A DNA stretch of 64,000 nucleotides from Pyrus communis (Eukaryota; Streptophyta; Magnoliopsida; Rosales; Rosaceae), in NCBI RefSeq assembly GCF_963583255.1, contig NC_084806.1, forward strand, positions 27,004,735-27,068,734, in the 5' to 3' direction. Positions 25,745 through 36,926 of the stretch are shown in pieces (the stretch's first letter is position 1; each line of letters starts with the position of its first letter). A model generated the notes under the pieces. That model was not told the DNA's origin. It worked only from the letters and a program-made list of their open reading frames with translations, and ran no database searches. The position numbers and the translations under genes were made by a program.

Positions 25745-27862
25745 TGACACATCAATCGAAATCAGGACGTGTTGACCGTCACGTGAAGGTGATGTAACTA
25801 TGTGCACAGTGCAGAAGCTAAGAATAATAATAAAGTACGAACAAATAAAAATCAAACTACACACGGGTAGTTAATATACGTGTGCAAGCGTAAGTGTGAA
25901 AAACAATATTCAGAGCACAGAAAACCTAGTGCAATCCAAAGGAACAAACACTAACTAAAACACACCCAGAGGGGGGTCCTACACTAGCGATAATCTGTCA
26001 GATATGCCGAGAATTCCTCGCAAGCCACCAAAAGAGCTATCCAAACTAGAACCTGGAGGGGCGCAAAACAGAAAGTGTGAGTGGGCAAAAACAAAGCTTT
26101 TCAAAATCATTTCATTATCAAAAGTTCTAACCTCTCGCCGTAAAACCTGTATAATTTTCCAGAAAATAGAATATACACATACATCGAAAACATGCTCAGA
26201 AATATGTCATGTCAAATGCCTCTACATAAAATGTAAGTAACTCAGGTAATGTCAATCAATGCAATGAAATATGTCAGCCGGAGTCACCTAACGTGGCCTG
26301 TACGGCTAAATCTAGAGCTCAAATCCCCAACTCACTAACTATACATGCACACGAGTCGGAACCACCTAACGTGGTCTGTACGACAGGACTGGGTGTAAAT
26401 AAATACACACAAGTACTACGATCACGTGAAGATTGGAGAATAATCGCGGGTCACCTACGAGTCAGAACCACCTATAGTGGTCTGTACGACAGGATTGTGC
26501 ACCTAACTTGGATCCAAGATGAGCGTGTGGTGCGGGAGGTGAACATCACGTGAATGACTGTGCCCTACTCTGGGCGGGAGCACTAACACCAGGGGTGCAG
26601 ATTATGAGCTCTCTAGGCATCACACATCACTACTAATCACAAACATAAACCATAACTTACCTGGCACTTACCTGTGCGTCCGCAGCACCAAACATACATA
26701 TATGTAACTACTAATGCATAATTAAATCGGCAAACGCAATGCATGGCATTTAAAACATATAAACCTTTCATTTCATTTTCTGGGAAAAACCACAAATATA
26801 TAGGTATATACGGAAAACCAAAACCCCACTCACTGGTATGGGGAAGGGTCGTAACCCCCTTACCTCGAGTGATTGTGCTCGTCCTCATGATAGGTTTCAC
26901 TTATATGCGAAACGACTATAAAAACATTAATTTAAGGCACATAACCAAAACTAGGTAATAACTTCTCATACAATGCTCAAATGTGGTGTATGAATATACC
27001 AACGTGATCTACTCAACCTCACGAACAACCCCATATTTTTAAAATAATTTTTCGACGTCTCACGCGCCCCCACTCTCAGGCCAAGGCACTGCCACACGCA
27101 CCGTCCACGCGCAGGCACGTGCCTGGCACACTGACGGCGTCAGGAATATTCGGTTAAAACTAACAGATTCTGTTAAAGTTAACCTAACGCCGTTAGGAAT
27201 ATTTCGTCCAAACTGACAGAATATTTCGCCGGAAAACTGGAAAATTTTCTAATCTTTGTTTCTCACTCATTTTTCAACCAAATTCCACGAAATTGGTACC
27301 AAAATGAAGCTCACAACAAATAGAACAAAACCTTACCACTTTGGAGCCCTAAAACCAACGGAATCTCGTCGGAAAAACTTCACAAAATCTGACCAAACTT
27401 GCAACTCACGATCCCAACGTCCAAAACCTTCAAACGAACTACCCCCGAGCTTCCTAAGGACCTCACCAAGCTTCCTACAAGCTTCAAATTCCCTGAAACG
27501 CAACAATTCACGTGTGCATGAACAGTGATCAAATCGGGGATCTCGAGTTCGACGTGAAATCGTAGGATTCCTTACCTGAAATGGGTATGGTTGAACTTAT
27601 ATGAACCTCACGAACACAAAGGTATAGTTTTCAACTTCGATCCGTAACATTTTCGAGTGTTTTGATCCTTCTTCGTACGTAAGAAGAAGAAGAGAAAGAG
27701 AGAGAGAGACTCGGGACAGGGCAGAAAATGAGAATGAGTGTGTGGGTGTGTGTGTGGTCTAGATATAGCCAACCAAAACAACCACACAACGAAACAAAAT
27801 CACTAGAGGTAAAACCGTCACTTCACACCTACGGTACGAATAATCCGGGACGGGCTGTCACA
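25745..27862 (-). mobile_element. Solo LTR, about 2.1 kb, Ty3/gypsy-like family A
   Basis: 2118 bases with TG...CA ends (TGACACATC... to ...GGGCTGTCACA) flanked by the exact 5-bp duplication ATAAC (25740-25744 and 27863-27867). It aligns throughout with 32523-34682. No internal region or second LTR is present, so it is a recombination-derived solo LTR. Minus-strand sense is inferred because the opposite end (GGGGTGTGTCA in relatives) is followed by a primer-binding-like sequence in the element at 38204-38676. A TATA-like CTATATCTAG occurs near 27760 when read on the minus strand. Confidence 0.9.
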
Positions 27863-27867
27863 ATAAC

Positions 27868-28054
27868 CCCTCAAAATCTTTCCTTTTAATCATCGGGACA
27901 AATTTTTTCAATAATACCCAAAATGGGCATGGAAAAGAAGACAAGGAAAAAGGCATCTCAGAGATATCACATGCAAAAGCAAAAATTGGGCTCCAAGAGA
28001 CAGTTGTAAGCTCACATGCATTTATCAAGACAATCAAGTTCACACGCAAACCAG

Positions 28055-28090
<36 letters not shown>

Positions 28091-28242
28091 AAAAAAGAAA
28101 AAAAAAAAAAGACAAATAAGTCAAACCATGTTTCAGAAACACTGCTAACAATTTCAGCAACAGTAAAAGATGACAAGTACCAAGGAGATGTCCATACCAT
28201 ACATTTGTAAAGATTTTAATTTTTCAGAGCACTCACTCAATC
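27868..28242. other. Region upstream of the viral promoter, with a 55-base A-rich tract
   Basis: Contains an A-run with a few G at 28055-28110. The sequence from about 28130 to the TATA box may be part of the viral promoter, but the exact start of viral DNA cannot be read. Confidence 0.4.
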
Positions 28243-28250
28243 TATATAAG
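28243..28250 (+). promoter_or_regulatory. TATA box of the viral transcript promoter
   Basis: TATATAAG followed by AGGAGTTCCATTCATT, the arrangement of TATA plus early leader seen in caulimovirid full-length RNA promoters. Transcription would start near 28275. Confidence 0.7.
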
Positions 28251-28349
28251 AGGAGTTCCATTCATTGTAAAAACACACATCAACACTTCAACATCTCAAC
28301 ACCTGAACATCCTACTCTCGTATACTCACACCATGTTCATCCGGAGCCT

Positions 28350-28445
28350 TCATAGCATCCTTGTAAACACTTCCTTGTAAACACTTTCTTGTAAACAATT
28401 ATCTTTGTAAACATTTTATACATCAATAAAAGTTCAAGTGTACAT
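28350..28445 (+). terminator. Viral polyadenylation signal with upstream TTGTAAACA repeats
   Basis: Four copies of (C)TTGTAAACA lie between about 28360 and 28412, then AATAAAAG at about 28424. Upstream TTTGTA-like elements before AATAAA are known for caulimovirus RNA 3' ends. With a start near 28275 the implied terminal redundancy is about 170 bases. Confidence 0.65.
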
Positions 28446-28802
28446 ATTCAAGCAATCTCCAAGTCTTAAGTAAGTTTTCTTTTCCTTCTTTAGTGTGTTT
28501 GTTTAAATAGACTTCTAGTCCAAAACAGGGAAACACTATTGTAATTATATTATTAACCTGCTAAACTGATGATCATACTTTGTTCGAGCATTCTATTATA
28601 ATTGAATGTTTGCCGTACAAATAACTGGACATTAACCAGGGTACTTCTGAGTTCTTCATATCTCTGAGTTCAGCCATTAAGGCCTTATACCTGCATTGTG
28701 AGTGACCGTCATGCTGAAACATTTCGAGTTCTATGTGCAAGGTTTTATGTCTAGTTGTTATAATGGTCATCCGACTATTTAACCGAGCTTACTTTCCGAA
28801 TC

Positions 28803-28820
28803 TGGTATCAGAGCCAAGTT
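28803..28820 (+). other. Minus-strand primer-binding site (initiator tRNA-Met)
   Basis: TGGTATCAGAGCCAAGTT. The first 12 bases are the canonical complement to the 3' end of plant initiator tRNA-Met used by caulimovirids. It lies in the leader, about 100 bases before the first ORF. Confidence 0.85.
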
Positions 28821-28907
28821 TAGCGTTTTAATAGTATAATTATAATAGTAAAGTACCTTGAAGACAGAAGTCATTAACACAACTGATATCACATTTTTTT
28901 ATTTTGT

Positions 28908-29231
28908 ATGAACAACAGATATTATTGTCCTTGTAGACCTTGTCAACCACAACCACCAGGTATTTATTGTCTCAGACACCCAACTATAATTAGCATAAAG
29001 AGAAGATTTGTATATACATCCAAAAAAATTAGCAATACTTTGAAGAAGCAAAAGTTTTATCTTGGTTATCTTGAACATCCTTCATTTATTAGTAAATATA
29101 ATAACACAGAAATGCAGCATAAAGTTTTAGAAGCAAAAAGAGCAACAAATCAAGTTTTAGAGACATTGAGAGAAGAAAGAGAGTTTCTAAGAAACCAGTT
29201 AGCAGTAACTTTAGAGAAAGGTAGACTGTAG
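28908..29231 (+). CDS. Viral small ORF 1 (107 aa, unknown function)
   Basis: Open for 107 codons. The N-terminus is rich in cysteine and proline (CPCRPCQPQPPG), the middle is basic, and the C-terminal 40 residues are predicted helical and charged (QVLETLREEREFLRNQL). It is the first ORF after the primer site. I do not recognise a family. It appears intact but sits in an otherwise dead provirus. Confidence 0.6.
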   Translation: MNNRYYCPCRPCQPQPPGIYCLRHPTIISIKRRFVYTSKKISNTLKKQKFYLGYLEHPSFISKYNNTEMQHKVLEAKRATNQVLETLREEREFLRNQLAVTLEKGRL

Positions 29232-29234
29232 TTT

Positions 29235-29727
29235 ATGATAGATTATCTTAATTTAGAAATTAGTGAACCTCAAAAAAGAAAAATAACCTTAGACCGTTTG
29301 TTATTTTCCATTGAGAAAGCATAATCATATTTTGTGTAGTGAAGAAAATCCACAAGCCAATAGTATAGTAGATCTCATTATTAGTCAAGCAAAAAATATA
29401 AAATTAGAAAATAATAAGCATAATCATTTGTTAAACTAGTTGTTAAAGCATTTTCAGAAAAATTCCATAAAAACAATTATGCAAAATTTAGATTATATTA
29501 CATCCCAGTTAGAAGACAATAATAAAAATATTCAAAGGTTTCCTAGCAAAATAGAGATAAAAGAGCTTATTGACCTCATAGATAGTAAGCCTACGCAAGT
29601 AGAACTTAGATCACTAGAAATAGTTGAGCAGTTAAAATTAGAAGTTCGAAAAGTTCAATTAGTGCAAAAGGAGTTGAGTGAACAAGTAGATAAGCTGCAT
29701 AATAAAATAGATAAATTATTAATTTAA
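29235..29727 (+). pseudogene. Viral small ORF 2, coiled-coil protein, broken
   Basis: Starts at an ATG four bases after the stop of the previous ORF. A frameshift near 29325 and a stop near 29437 interrupt it, and the last 95 codons (29440-29727) are open and strongly helical, ending LSEQVDKLHNKIDKLLI. Heptad-like leucines suggest a virion-associated or aphid-factor-like coiled coil, by analogy only. Its stop overlaps the next ATG (TAATG). Confidence 0.55.
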
Positions 29728-30089
29728 TGACCGATTCTAGAACTAGCAGAAAATATATCCAAACTTTGAAAGAAATTAGTAAGTTAGATAAAGAACCAGT
29801 AGGTTTAACAGATTTTTCAACACAAGTAGCCAGTAGTAATAGTCTTATTAGGCAAAATAATTTAATTATTCAATTAATTTTAAGTTTGGCTGAGAAATTA
29901 GTTCAAGTTGAAGAACAAATAACAGAAATAAACCAAGTTTTACATAAAGCATCTTCATCACTTCAACCATCTTTGTTAGAAAAATTAGAAAATTTAACTT
30001 TAAGTACAAATAATCATATTAGAAGACCTAAGATAAATCCTTTTGATAACAGAAAATGGAACTTTTCAGGAGAAAAGGAAAAGAAGTAG
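29727..30089 (+). CDS. Viral small ORF 3 (120 aa, unknown)
   Basis: The start codon overlaps the previous stop as TAATG at 29725-29729, the arrangement used for reinitiation on polycistronic caulimovirid RNA. The protein is helical in the middle (LSLAEKLVQVEEQITEINQ) with a basic, asparagine-containing C-terminus. The last 34 bases overlap the movement-protein frame. Function unknown; a second virion-associated or DNA-binding protein is possible. Confidence 0.55.
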   Translation: MTDSRTSRKYIQTLKEISKLDKEPVGLTDFSTQVASSNSLIRQNNLIIQLILSLAEKLVQVEEQITEINQVLHKASSSLQPSLLEKLENLTLSTNNHIRRPKINPFDNRKWNFSGEKEKK

Positions 30090-30796
30090 TTAGAGCTGAA
30101 GATATTTATCCAAATGAAGAAGAAGCATAGGAATTTATTAGAAGAGGTTTTGAGATAACATATCAAAATAAATATAATATGTATCAATTAGGTTTATGTG
30201 AAAATAAAAGCATAATTGTAAGTAGCATCAGTCAACATGAAATTAGATGTATTGATAAAGAAGTTACATTTAATTTAATTAGTAAAAAAATAGTTACTCA
30301 TTTGAGAAAATCACATTTTAGTCAAATTCACATAGGAACACTGTTAATTGGAATAGTAGGATTAACCAGAGCACAAATAGACACAAAAACTTTAGTATAC
30401 ATATATGATAATAGATGGGATAATAACTAGTAAGCAGCAATAGCAACAGCTGAGGTAGACCTAAGTTCAAACTTAGCAATCATATGTTGTATTTCAAATT
30501 ATGTTATGACAAATAATGAATTTAGTAAATATACTAAAGTGAGCATAAGAACAAAAAATTATAATATGAAAGGAGAGTATAAAAATTTGTGTGTTAGCTT
30601 AATGTATATTGATAAAGTGTCCGATAGATATAATCATAAGTTTAATTTAGAATTTCAAAATTTAGTTCAAACATTTGGTAGTAAACATGTAAATATGATA
30701 GAAGCAAAACACTTAGATAATTGCTTTTTAGAAGGAACTCAATGGACATTACCTAATTTACAAGAATGCTTAAATAGACAACCATATAAAGTATAA
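30056..30796 (+). pseudogene. Viral movement protein (30K superfamily), two internal stops
   Basis: Frame of 247 codons beginning at ATG 30056 inside the end of the previous ORF. The centre shows IHIGTLLIGIVGLTRAQ and the DNRW motif typical of caulimovirid 30K-type proteins, which carry virus through plasmodesmata. In-frame stops at 30128-30130 and 30428-30430 (followed at once by a second stop codon) kill it. The later part (30506-30796) is open. Confidence 0.8.
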
Positions 30797-30840
30797 ATAT
30801 ATGAAACTAGTATAGGTTAAGCAACAATTAGGTTTAGTAA

Positions 30841-32522
30841 GAAAAAATAGAAGAGGATGAAAGTGAGATCGAAAATGAGAATATCCATATGACTTTTGAT
30901 AATTTATATATTAATTTAGTTGAACAAAATTTTGATCATATTGTAGATAAGCTTATAGAAGATATTGATCATTTAGATGAAGAACAATATTTAGAAAAAT
31001 ATAAGACATATGATTTAAGACTACACAGAATTTCAGATGAAGAGATGAAAAATTTAATTTTAGAAATAGGAGTAGAACATATTTTAAGATCAAAAGAATA
31101 CAATAATTTATTAGAATTAAAAGCGGAATGTAATCCAACAGAAGAAAGTAGCACATCAAGAGTAGAAAATCCAAATCCAGAACACATGGGTAGGATTGAT
31201 CAACAAGTTTTTAGATCAACAAATGAACAATATAAAGAACAAGCTAGAGTAGATTATATGGACGAAAGTATCATGAAACCCCTAGAAAAAATAGGATTCC
31301 ATATTTGAGATGATTAGAATAAATTAATATATTAAATTTAGATAATGTAGATCCACAAGATTGGGAGAGAAAGATTGACATATGGGAGAAATGTTGCGTA
31401 CATGCAGCATTAATGTTATATTTTAGTAATACACAAAATATGTTAGACTATTTTGAACATACCTTAGATGGTTTAGTTTTAAATTATTTTCAGTCATGGA
31501 AAGTTCAAAATCCAGAACAACATCAGGCAGCTAAAACACAATTTAATATTGATGATTTTGTTACTTTGATTAAACAAGAATTTTTAGATCATAATAGGTT
31601 AGATGGTAGAAGTGAACAAGAACAAATAAGAACATACCTTAGATGGTTTAGTTTTTAATTATTTTCAGTAATGGAAAGTTCAAAATCCAGAACAGCATCA
31701 GGCAGCTAAAACACAATTTAATATTGATGATTTTGTTACTTTGATTAAACAAGAATTTTTAGATCATAATAGGTTAGATGGTAGAAGTGAACAAGAACAA
31801 ATAAAAGCAATTAGAAATTTAGAACAATTACAAATTTGTGATTTACAGTATATAGCTGAGTATACCATAGATTTTTTTAAATATTTAGGATGAACGAGTA
31901 AAATTAGTGATATTAATTTATTAGATACTTATATGACAAAAATAAAAGGATCAATAGGAGAAAAGATTTGGAATGAATGGCACAAGCATCCAAAGAAAAA
32001 TGAAATTGAAATAGGACCGAGAATCCAACATGTATATGATATACTTAGACAAGAGTGTAGTCAAATAAATACTAAGAGACAAATTAGGAAGCAATTTTAT
32101 ATGAGCTATAAAAATATAGATTTACCTCAACAGTATGGTTGTCATAAAAAAAATAAGCATAAGAAAATACACAAAAAGAAATATAAGTCATATAAACCCT
32201 ACAAACAACATAAGAATTTCAGCATTAGACTTTCAAGAACATATGGAGAGAGAAAATATATTCTAAAACAATTTAAGAAAAGAAGTGGCAGACTTTGGAT
32301 TAGAAAATATAAAGAGTTGAAAGATAAGAGTAGTTGTAAATGTTATTCATGTGAAGAAGCTGGACACATTAGACCTAAATGTCCAAAATTAAGTAAACAA
32401 CTGAGAGATAAAATACATTTGATGGAGTTATTTAAGTTAGAAGAAGATGAAGATATACAATCAATATACAATTTAGATAATTTGAGTGATAATGAGAGTA
32501 TTTATAGTATAAAGAGTATTAA
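30841..32522 (+). pseudogene. Viral coat protein with zinc knuckle, broken
   Basis: The acidic N-terminal part (30841-31308) leads into a conserved capsid core (around 31380-31660), a lysine/tyrosine-rich basic stretch (32140-32300) and a C-x2-C-x4-H-x4-C knuckle, CYSCEEAGHIRPKC, near 32339-32380. These are the order and composition of caulimovirid capsid proteins. It has stops or frameshifts near 31306 and 31658 and a 175-bp tandem duplication (31455-31804), and it is interrupted at 32522 by a solo LTR. Sequence in the same frame resumes at 34683 and reaches a stop at 34788. Confidence 0.8.
31455..31804 (+). repeat. 175-bp tandem duplication inside the viral coat-protein region
   Basis: 31455-31629 is repeated head to tail at 31630-31804 with only a few substitutions (for example TCAGTCATGG against TCAGTAATGG). 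The unit is not a multiple of three, so it shifts the frame. Confidence 0.9.
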
Positions 32523-34682
32523 TGACACACCCCGATCGAGATCAGGGCATGCTGGCCGTCACGTGGAAGTGACGTAGCCATGTGCATAGTACAGAAGCTA
32601 ATAAAATAGTAATGTAAATAGTACGAATAATAAAAACTAGCATACAAAATGTAATAGAAACAAGTGCTAGCGTAAGTGAGACACAAGTTCAGAGCATAAG
32701 CCTAAAACAGTCCAAATAAAAATGATACGACAACAGTGCACACGAAGGTGGCCCTACGCTGGTGATCGTCTGTCATAAATGCCGGAAAGCCCTCTGGGAA
32801 ACCACCAAACCTACTAGTCAACTAAAACCTGGAGGGGCGCAAAACAAAAGAGTGAGTGGGCAAAAACAAAGCTTTTCGAAAACCATTAATAAATACGTTC
32901 TAACCCCTAGCCGTAAAACCTGTATACTTCCCAGAAAATAGATATATATATATATACATATCATGCTTAAGGATATGCCATGCCAAAACCTCAAAATGAA
33001 ATGCAAGTGCTCAGGTGTAAATCATATCGATAACATACAATTTGGTAGCCGGAGTCACCTAACGTGACCTGTACGGCCGCATCTAGAGCTCAAATCTCAA
33101 CTCAATAACTGGACCTGCACACGAGTCGGAACCACCTAAAGTTGTCTGTACGACAGGCCTGGGTGTGATATATATATATACGCTCTAGTGCTACGATCAC
33201 GTGAAGGCTGGGCGAATAATCGCGGGTCACCTACGAGTCGGAACCACCTAAAGTGGTCTGTACGACAGGACTGTGCACCTAACTTGGATCCAAGCTGAGC
33301 GTGTGGTGCGGGAGGTGAACATCACATGAAGGACTGTGCCCTACTCTGGGCAGGAGCACTAACACCGGGGGTGCAGGTTATGAGCTCTCTAAGCATCTCG
33401 AAACACTACTGAATATAAACATGAATAACACTTACCTGGCACTTACCTGTGCGTCCACAGCACCAAATATGCATATAATTATGTATACGATTAATAATGC
33501 AACTAACGATGCATAACCAACAATAAAATAATGCATGGCATATGGCAATTAACAATTCAAATCAATTTCTGGGAAAATATATGTATATAGGTATATACGG
33601 AAAACCAAAAGCCCACTCACTGGTATGTGGAAGGGTCGTAGCCCCCTGCCTCGAGTGACCACGCTCGTCCTCGGGATAGGTATCACCTATATGCGAAACA
33701 ACTACAAAAACGTCAATTTTAAAGCACATAACCAACCTTTAGAAATAATTTCTCATACAATGCTCAAATGGGGTGTATGAATACACCAACGTGATCTACT
33801 CAATCTCAGGAACATCCCCATATTTTTAAAATAATTTTTCACCGTCGCACGCGCCCCCACGCGCCGGCCACGCACAAGCACGTGCCTGGCACGCTGACGG
33901 CGTCAACTGACGCCGTAGGGAATATTCCGTCAGTTTTAACAGATTCCGTTAACAGCGTCAGGAATATTCCGTCAGACTTGACGGAATATTCCGTCGTCTT
34001 CTCCGTCGAGCCTCCGGCGCCGTCGCCGGCGCCGGAAAATCGAGAAAATTTCAAACTTTGATATCTTCTTCGTTTTTCAACCAAATTTCACAAAATTGGT
34101 ACCAAAATGAAGCTTAGAACTAGAGGAACACAATCATACTACTTTCAAGGGCCAAAAACCACGAAATCTCACCTGCAAAAACATCCCAATTCCTGCCAAC
34201 CTTGAAACTAGTGATCCCGACGTCCAAAACCTTCAAACGAACCACCCCGAGCCTCCTAGAAACCTCACCAAGCCTCCTACAAGCTTGAAATTCCCTAAAA
34301 TGTGAGAAATCACGTGTGCATGAACAGTACTCGAAATCGGACATCGTGGATTCGACGTGAAAACGAAGGTGTTCTTACCTGAAAATGGTATGGTTGGACT
34401 CCTACAAGCCTCACGAGCTCGAATGTGGTCTTGGTTTCCTCGATCTGTGAAGGTTTAATGGGATTTGGGTGTGGTCCGTACAAAGGATAGAAAATGGGAA
34501 GGGAAATGGGGCTCGGGACAGATGCAGGAAACAGGAGGAAAGGTTGTGGGGTGTATGTGATGGTGTGTGGCCCAAAACATGCCAACAAGGAACCAAACAC
34601 ACACACACAACGTAAAAATAACGCTAGGGGCAAAATCGTCTTTTCACGTTACGTTTCAATATTTCTGGGACGGGCTGTCACA
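32523..34682 (-). mobile_element. Solo LTR of family A inserted in the viral coat-protein region
   Basis: 2160 bases, TGACACACC...GGGCTGTCACA, with exact target duplication ATTAA (32518-32522 and 34683-34687). It is homologous along its whole length to 25745-27862. Shared features include three copies of a CACCTAAnGTGG...CTGTACGrC motif near 33055, 33131 and 33244. Insertion must postdate viral integration. Confidence 0.9.
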
Positions 34683-35432
34683 ATTAACATGATAGATTCA
34701 AACTCTGAAGATTCAAGTAGCACAAATAGTGATTTAGAAGAGTATATGTGTGCATTCATAGAAGAACAACATGAAGAAGAATATAAATAAATTAATTTAG
34801 GTTGGCCAGAAAAATGTCATAAGCGTAGTAAATTAGTTGCAAATAAATACTACAATACATATTCAATATTGTGCGAAAAGTGTTATAAAAATAAGTTATT
34901 AGAAATTAATTCAGCAGAATCACAAGAAAATACTGAAATATTAGGAAATATTGTTTACAGTATAGAAAAGCCAAAAAATAGTTCTTTAATTACCATAAAT
35001 TGTGAAATAGAATTCGCAAAAGAACATAAGATACAAACAACAACTATGGTAGATACAGAGGGTACAAAGAGTGTTATAAGAGAAGAATTAGTACCAGAAA
35101 AATATAGACAAAAATTAGCAAAACCAGTGAGAATAACACAATTTGATGAGAGACCAAGTTATTTAACACATTGTATTAATAATGAGTCTATTAAAGTAGA
35201 AAAACAACAATTTAATTTACCATTAACATTTGTTTCACCAGTAGGATCATACCCATTCATTTTAGGTTTAAATTTTTTGAAAAGTTTACAAAGTTTTTTA
35301 TTTATGAATCCTAACATAACATTTTTCAAAAGAGGTATTACAATAACTGATCAAAATAATACTGTAGAAGCATACAAAAGTATATCCGATTTTAGAAGAA
35401 GGAACTCGTGTAGAAATATTACAATTAAATAA
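34683..35432 (+). pseudogene. Viral linker and aspartic protease region
   Basis: The first 35 codons (to the stop at 34788) continue the coat-protein frame after the LTR. The same frame then resumes with a possible metal-binding CEKC near 34872 and a retroviral-type protease. The active-site region reads MVDTEGTKS near 35047 instead of the usual D-T/S-G-A, and a second landmark YPFILGLNFL lies near 35250. A frameshift near 35385 separates it from RT. Confidence 0.7.
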
Positions 35433-36902
35433 ACCAAAGAGTTTAGAAGAATTATTGCAATTAGCAGAACAAACTAAGATTATAGGAGAAGACCCACAGT
35501 TACATTGGAGTAAAAATAAAATATTAGCACAATTAGATATGATTAACCCCGATTTAACCATTAAGACAACTAATATGCCTTGTAGTTTATTAGATAAGCA
35601 AGAGTTTGAACAACAAATAAAAGAGTTGTTAAATTTAAAAGTAATTGGATCCTCTAAGTCTAGACATAGATCAATAGCATTTATTGTGAGAAAACATTCA
35701 GAATTAAAGAGATGTAATGTTAGAATAATTTATAATTACAAGAGATTAAATGATAATACATATGAAGATAGTTATAAGTTACCAAATAAAGATGAACTTA
35801 TAAATAAAATTCAAGAAAATATATATTTTAGTTAATTTGATTGTAAATCAGGATTTTTACAAATACGATTAGCAGAAGAATCAATTGAGTGGACATATTT
35901 TACTTGTCCAGGACATTTTGAGCAGCTTGTTATGTCATTTGGACTTAAAAATACTCCGTCGACCTTTCAAAGAAAGATGGAACAAATTTTCAAGAAATAT
36001 GATAATTTTTGTAGTGTTTATGTAGATGATATTTTAGTACATAGTAAAAATAGAAATGAATATAGAAAGCACTTAGAAATAGTTTTACAAGAATTTATCA
36101 ATAATGGAATTGTGATTAGCAAAAATAAAATAGCATTAGAAAAGCAAAATATAGAATTTTTAGGAATGTATATCAAGTCAGGTACAATACAATTGCAATG
36201 TCATATAGCTAAAAAGGTTTTAGACTTTCCAAATAAGTTAGAAGATAAGAAATAGTTACAAGCATTTTTAGGATTGTTAAGCAATTAACATTACCATTAG
36301 ATGATAGTTATAAAGTAGTTGAAATAAATACTTCATCATTAGGATAGGTAGATATACTATACTAGAAAAAGCATAAGGAGTCACCAAAGTTTAACGAACA
36401 AGTTTGTAGATATTCATCAGAAAATTTAGTGATGTACAGTCAAGACATTTTACATAATAAAGTATTTATGATTAGAACAGATTGTCAAAATATAGTCTCT
36501 CATTATAACAAGATACATTCTAATAAACAAACAGCTCGAAGATGGGTTAATTTTGTTGATTCAATTACAGAAAATGGTTTTAAACCAATTTTTGAACATA
36601 TAAAAGGTAATGACAATACATTAGCTGATATTTTATCAAGAATGAAATATCGTGGACCATCATCCTCAAATGGCACAAAACCACAAGGCAGAAGAGCACA
36701 CTTCAATAGCATAATGATGTATCATAGACATCTACCATTTAATGGATTCCAAAATAGCATAAACAGATCAGCATCACCACCAGTACCAACTTTCAACTTT
36801 AATGGCAATATTGTTGAAGGAATCAAAAATCCAACTTTAAGATATAGGCCAAGAGTACCAGGACATTTTGATAGGCTGCATGTTCTCCTAGATAATTTTT
36901 GA
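35433..36902 (+). pseudogene. Viral reverse transcriptase and RNase H, broken
   Basis: RT fingers and palm appear with VRIIYNYKRLN (near 35722), FDCKSGFLQIRL (near 35838), CPGHFEQLVMSFGLKNTPSTF and the catalytic YVDDILVHSK at about 36018. Stops occur at 35833-35835 and 36253-36255. After about 36290 the connection region is shortened and has several stops. RNase H resumes at about 36429 with RTDCQNIVSHYNK and HIKGNDNTLADILSRM (DILSRM is the C-terminal aspartate motif). Caulimovirid RTs copy the pregenomic RNA. Confidence 0.85.
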
Positions 36903-36926
36903 AATATTCAAATCAAACAGCCAAGC

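Noticed and set aside
25063..25755. 230-codon minus-strand open frame with long Leu-Ser repeats
   Set aside because: Only the part from 25461 down is exon 1 of the deacetylase. The upstream part is read-through of CT microsatellites and the tail is intron.
28012..28210. Lys-rich and Phe-rich open frames around 28055-28110
   Set aside because: Pure products of the A-run; no start context, conservation or splice support.
28803..28820. Primer-binding site taken as an LTR retrotransposon start
   Set aside because: No LTRs flank the region, there is no integrase, and a movement protein and multiple ORFs are present, so it is a pararetrovirus.
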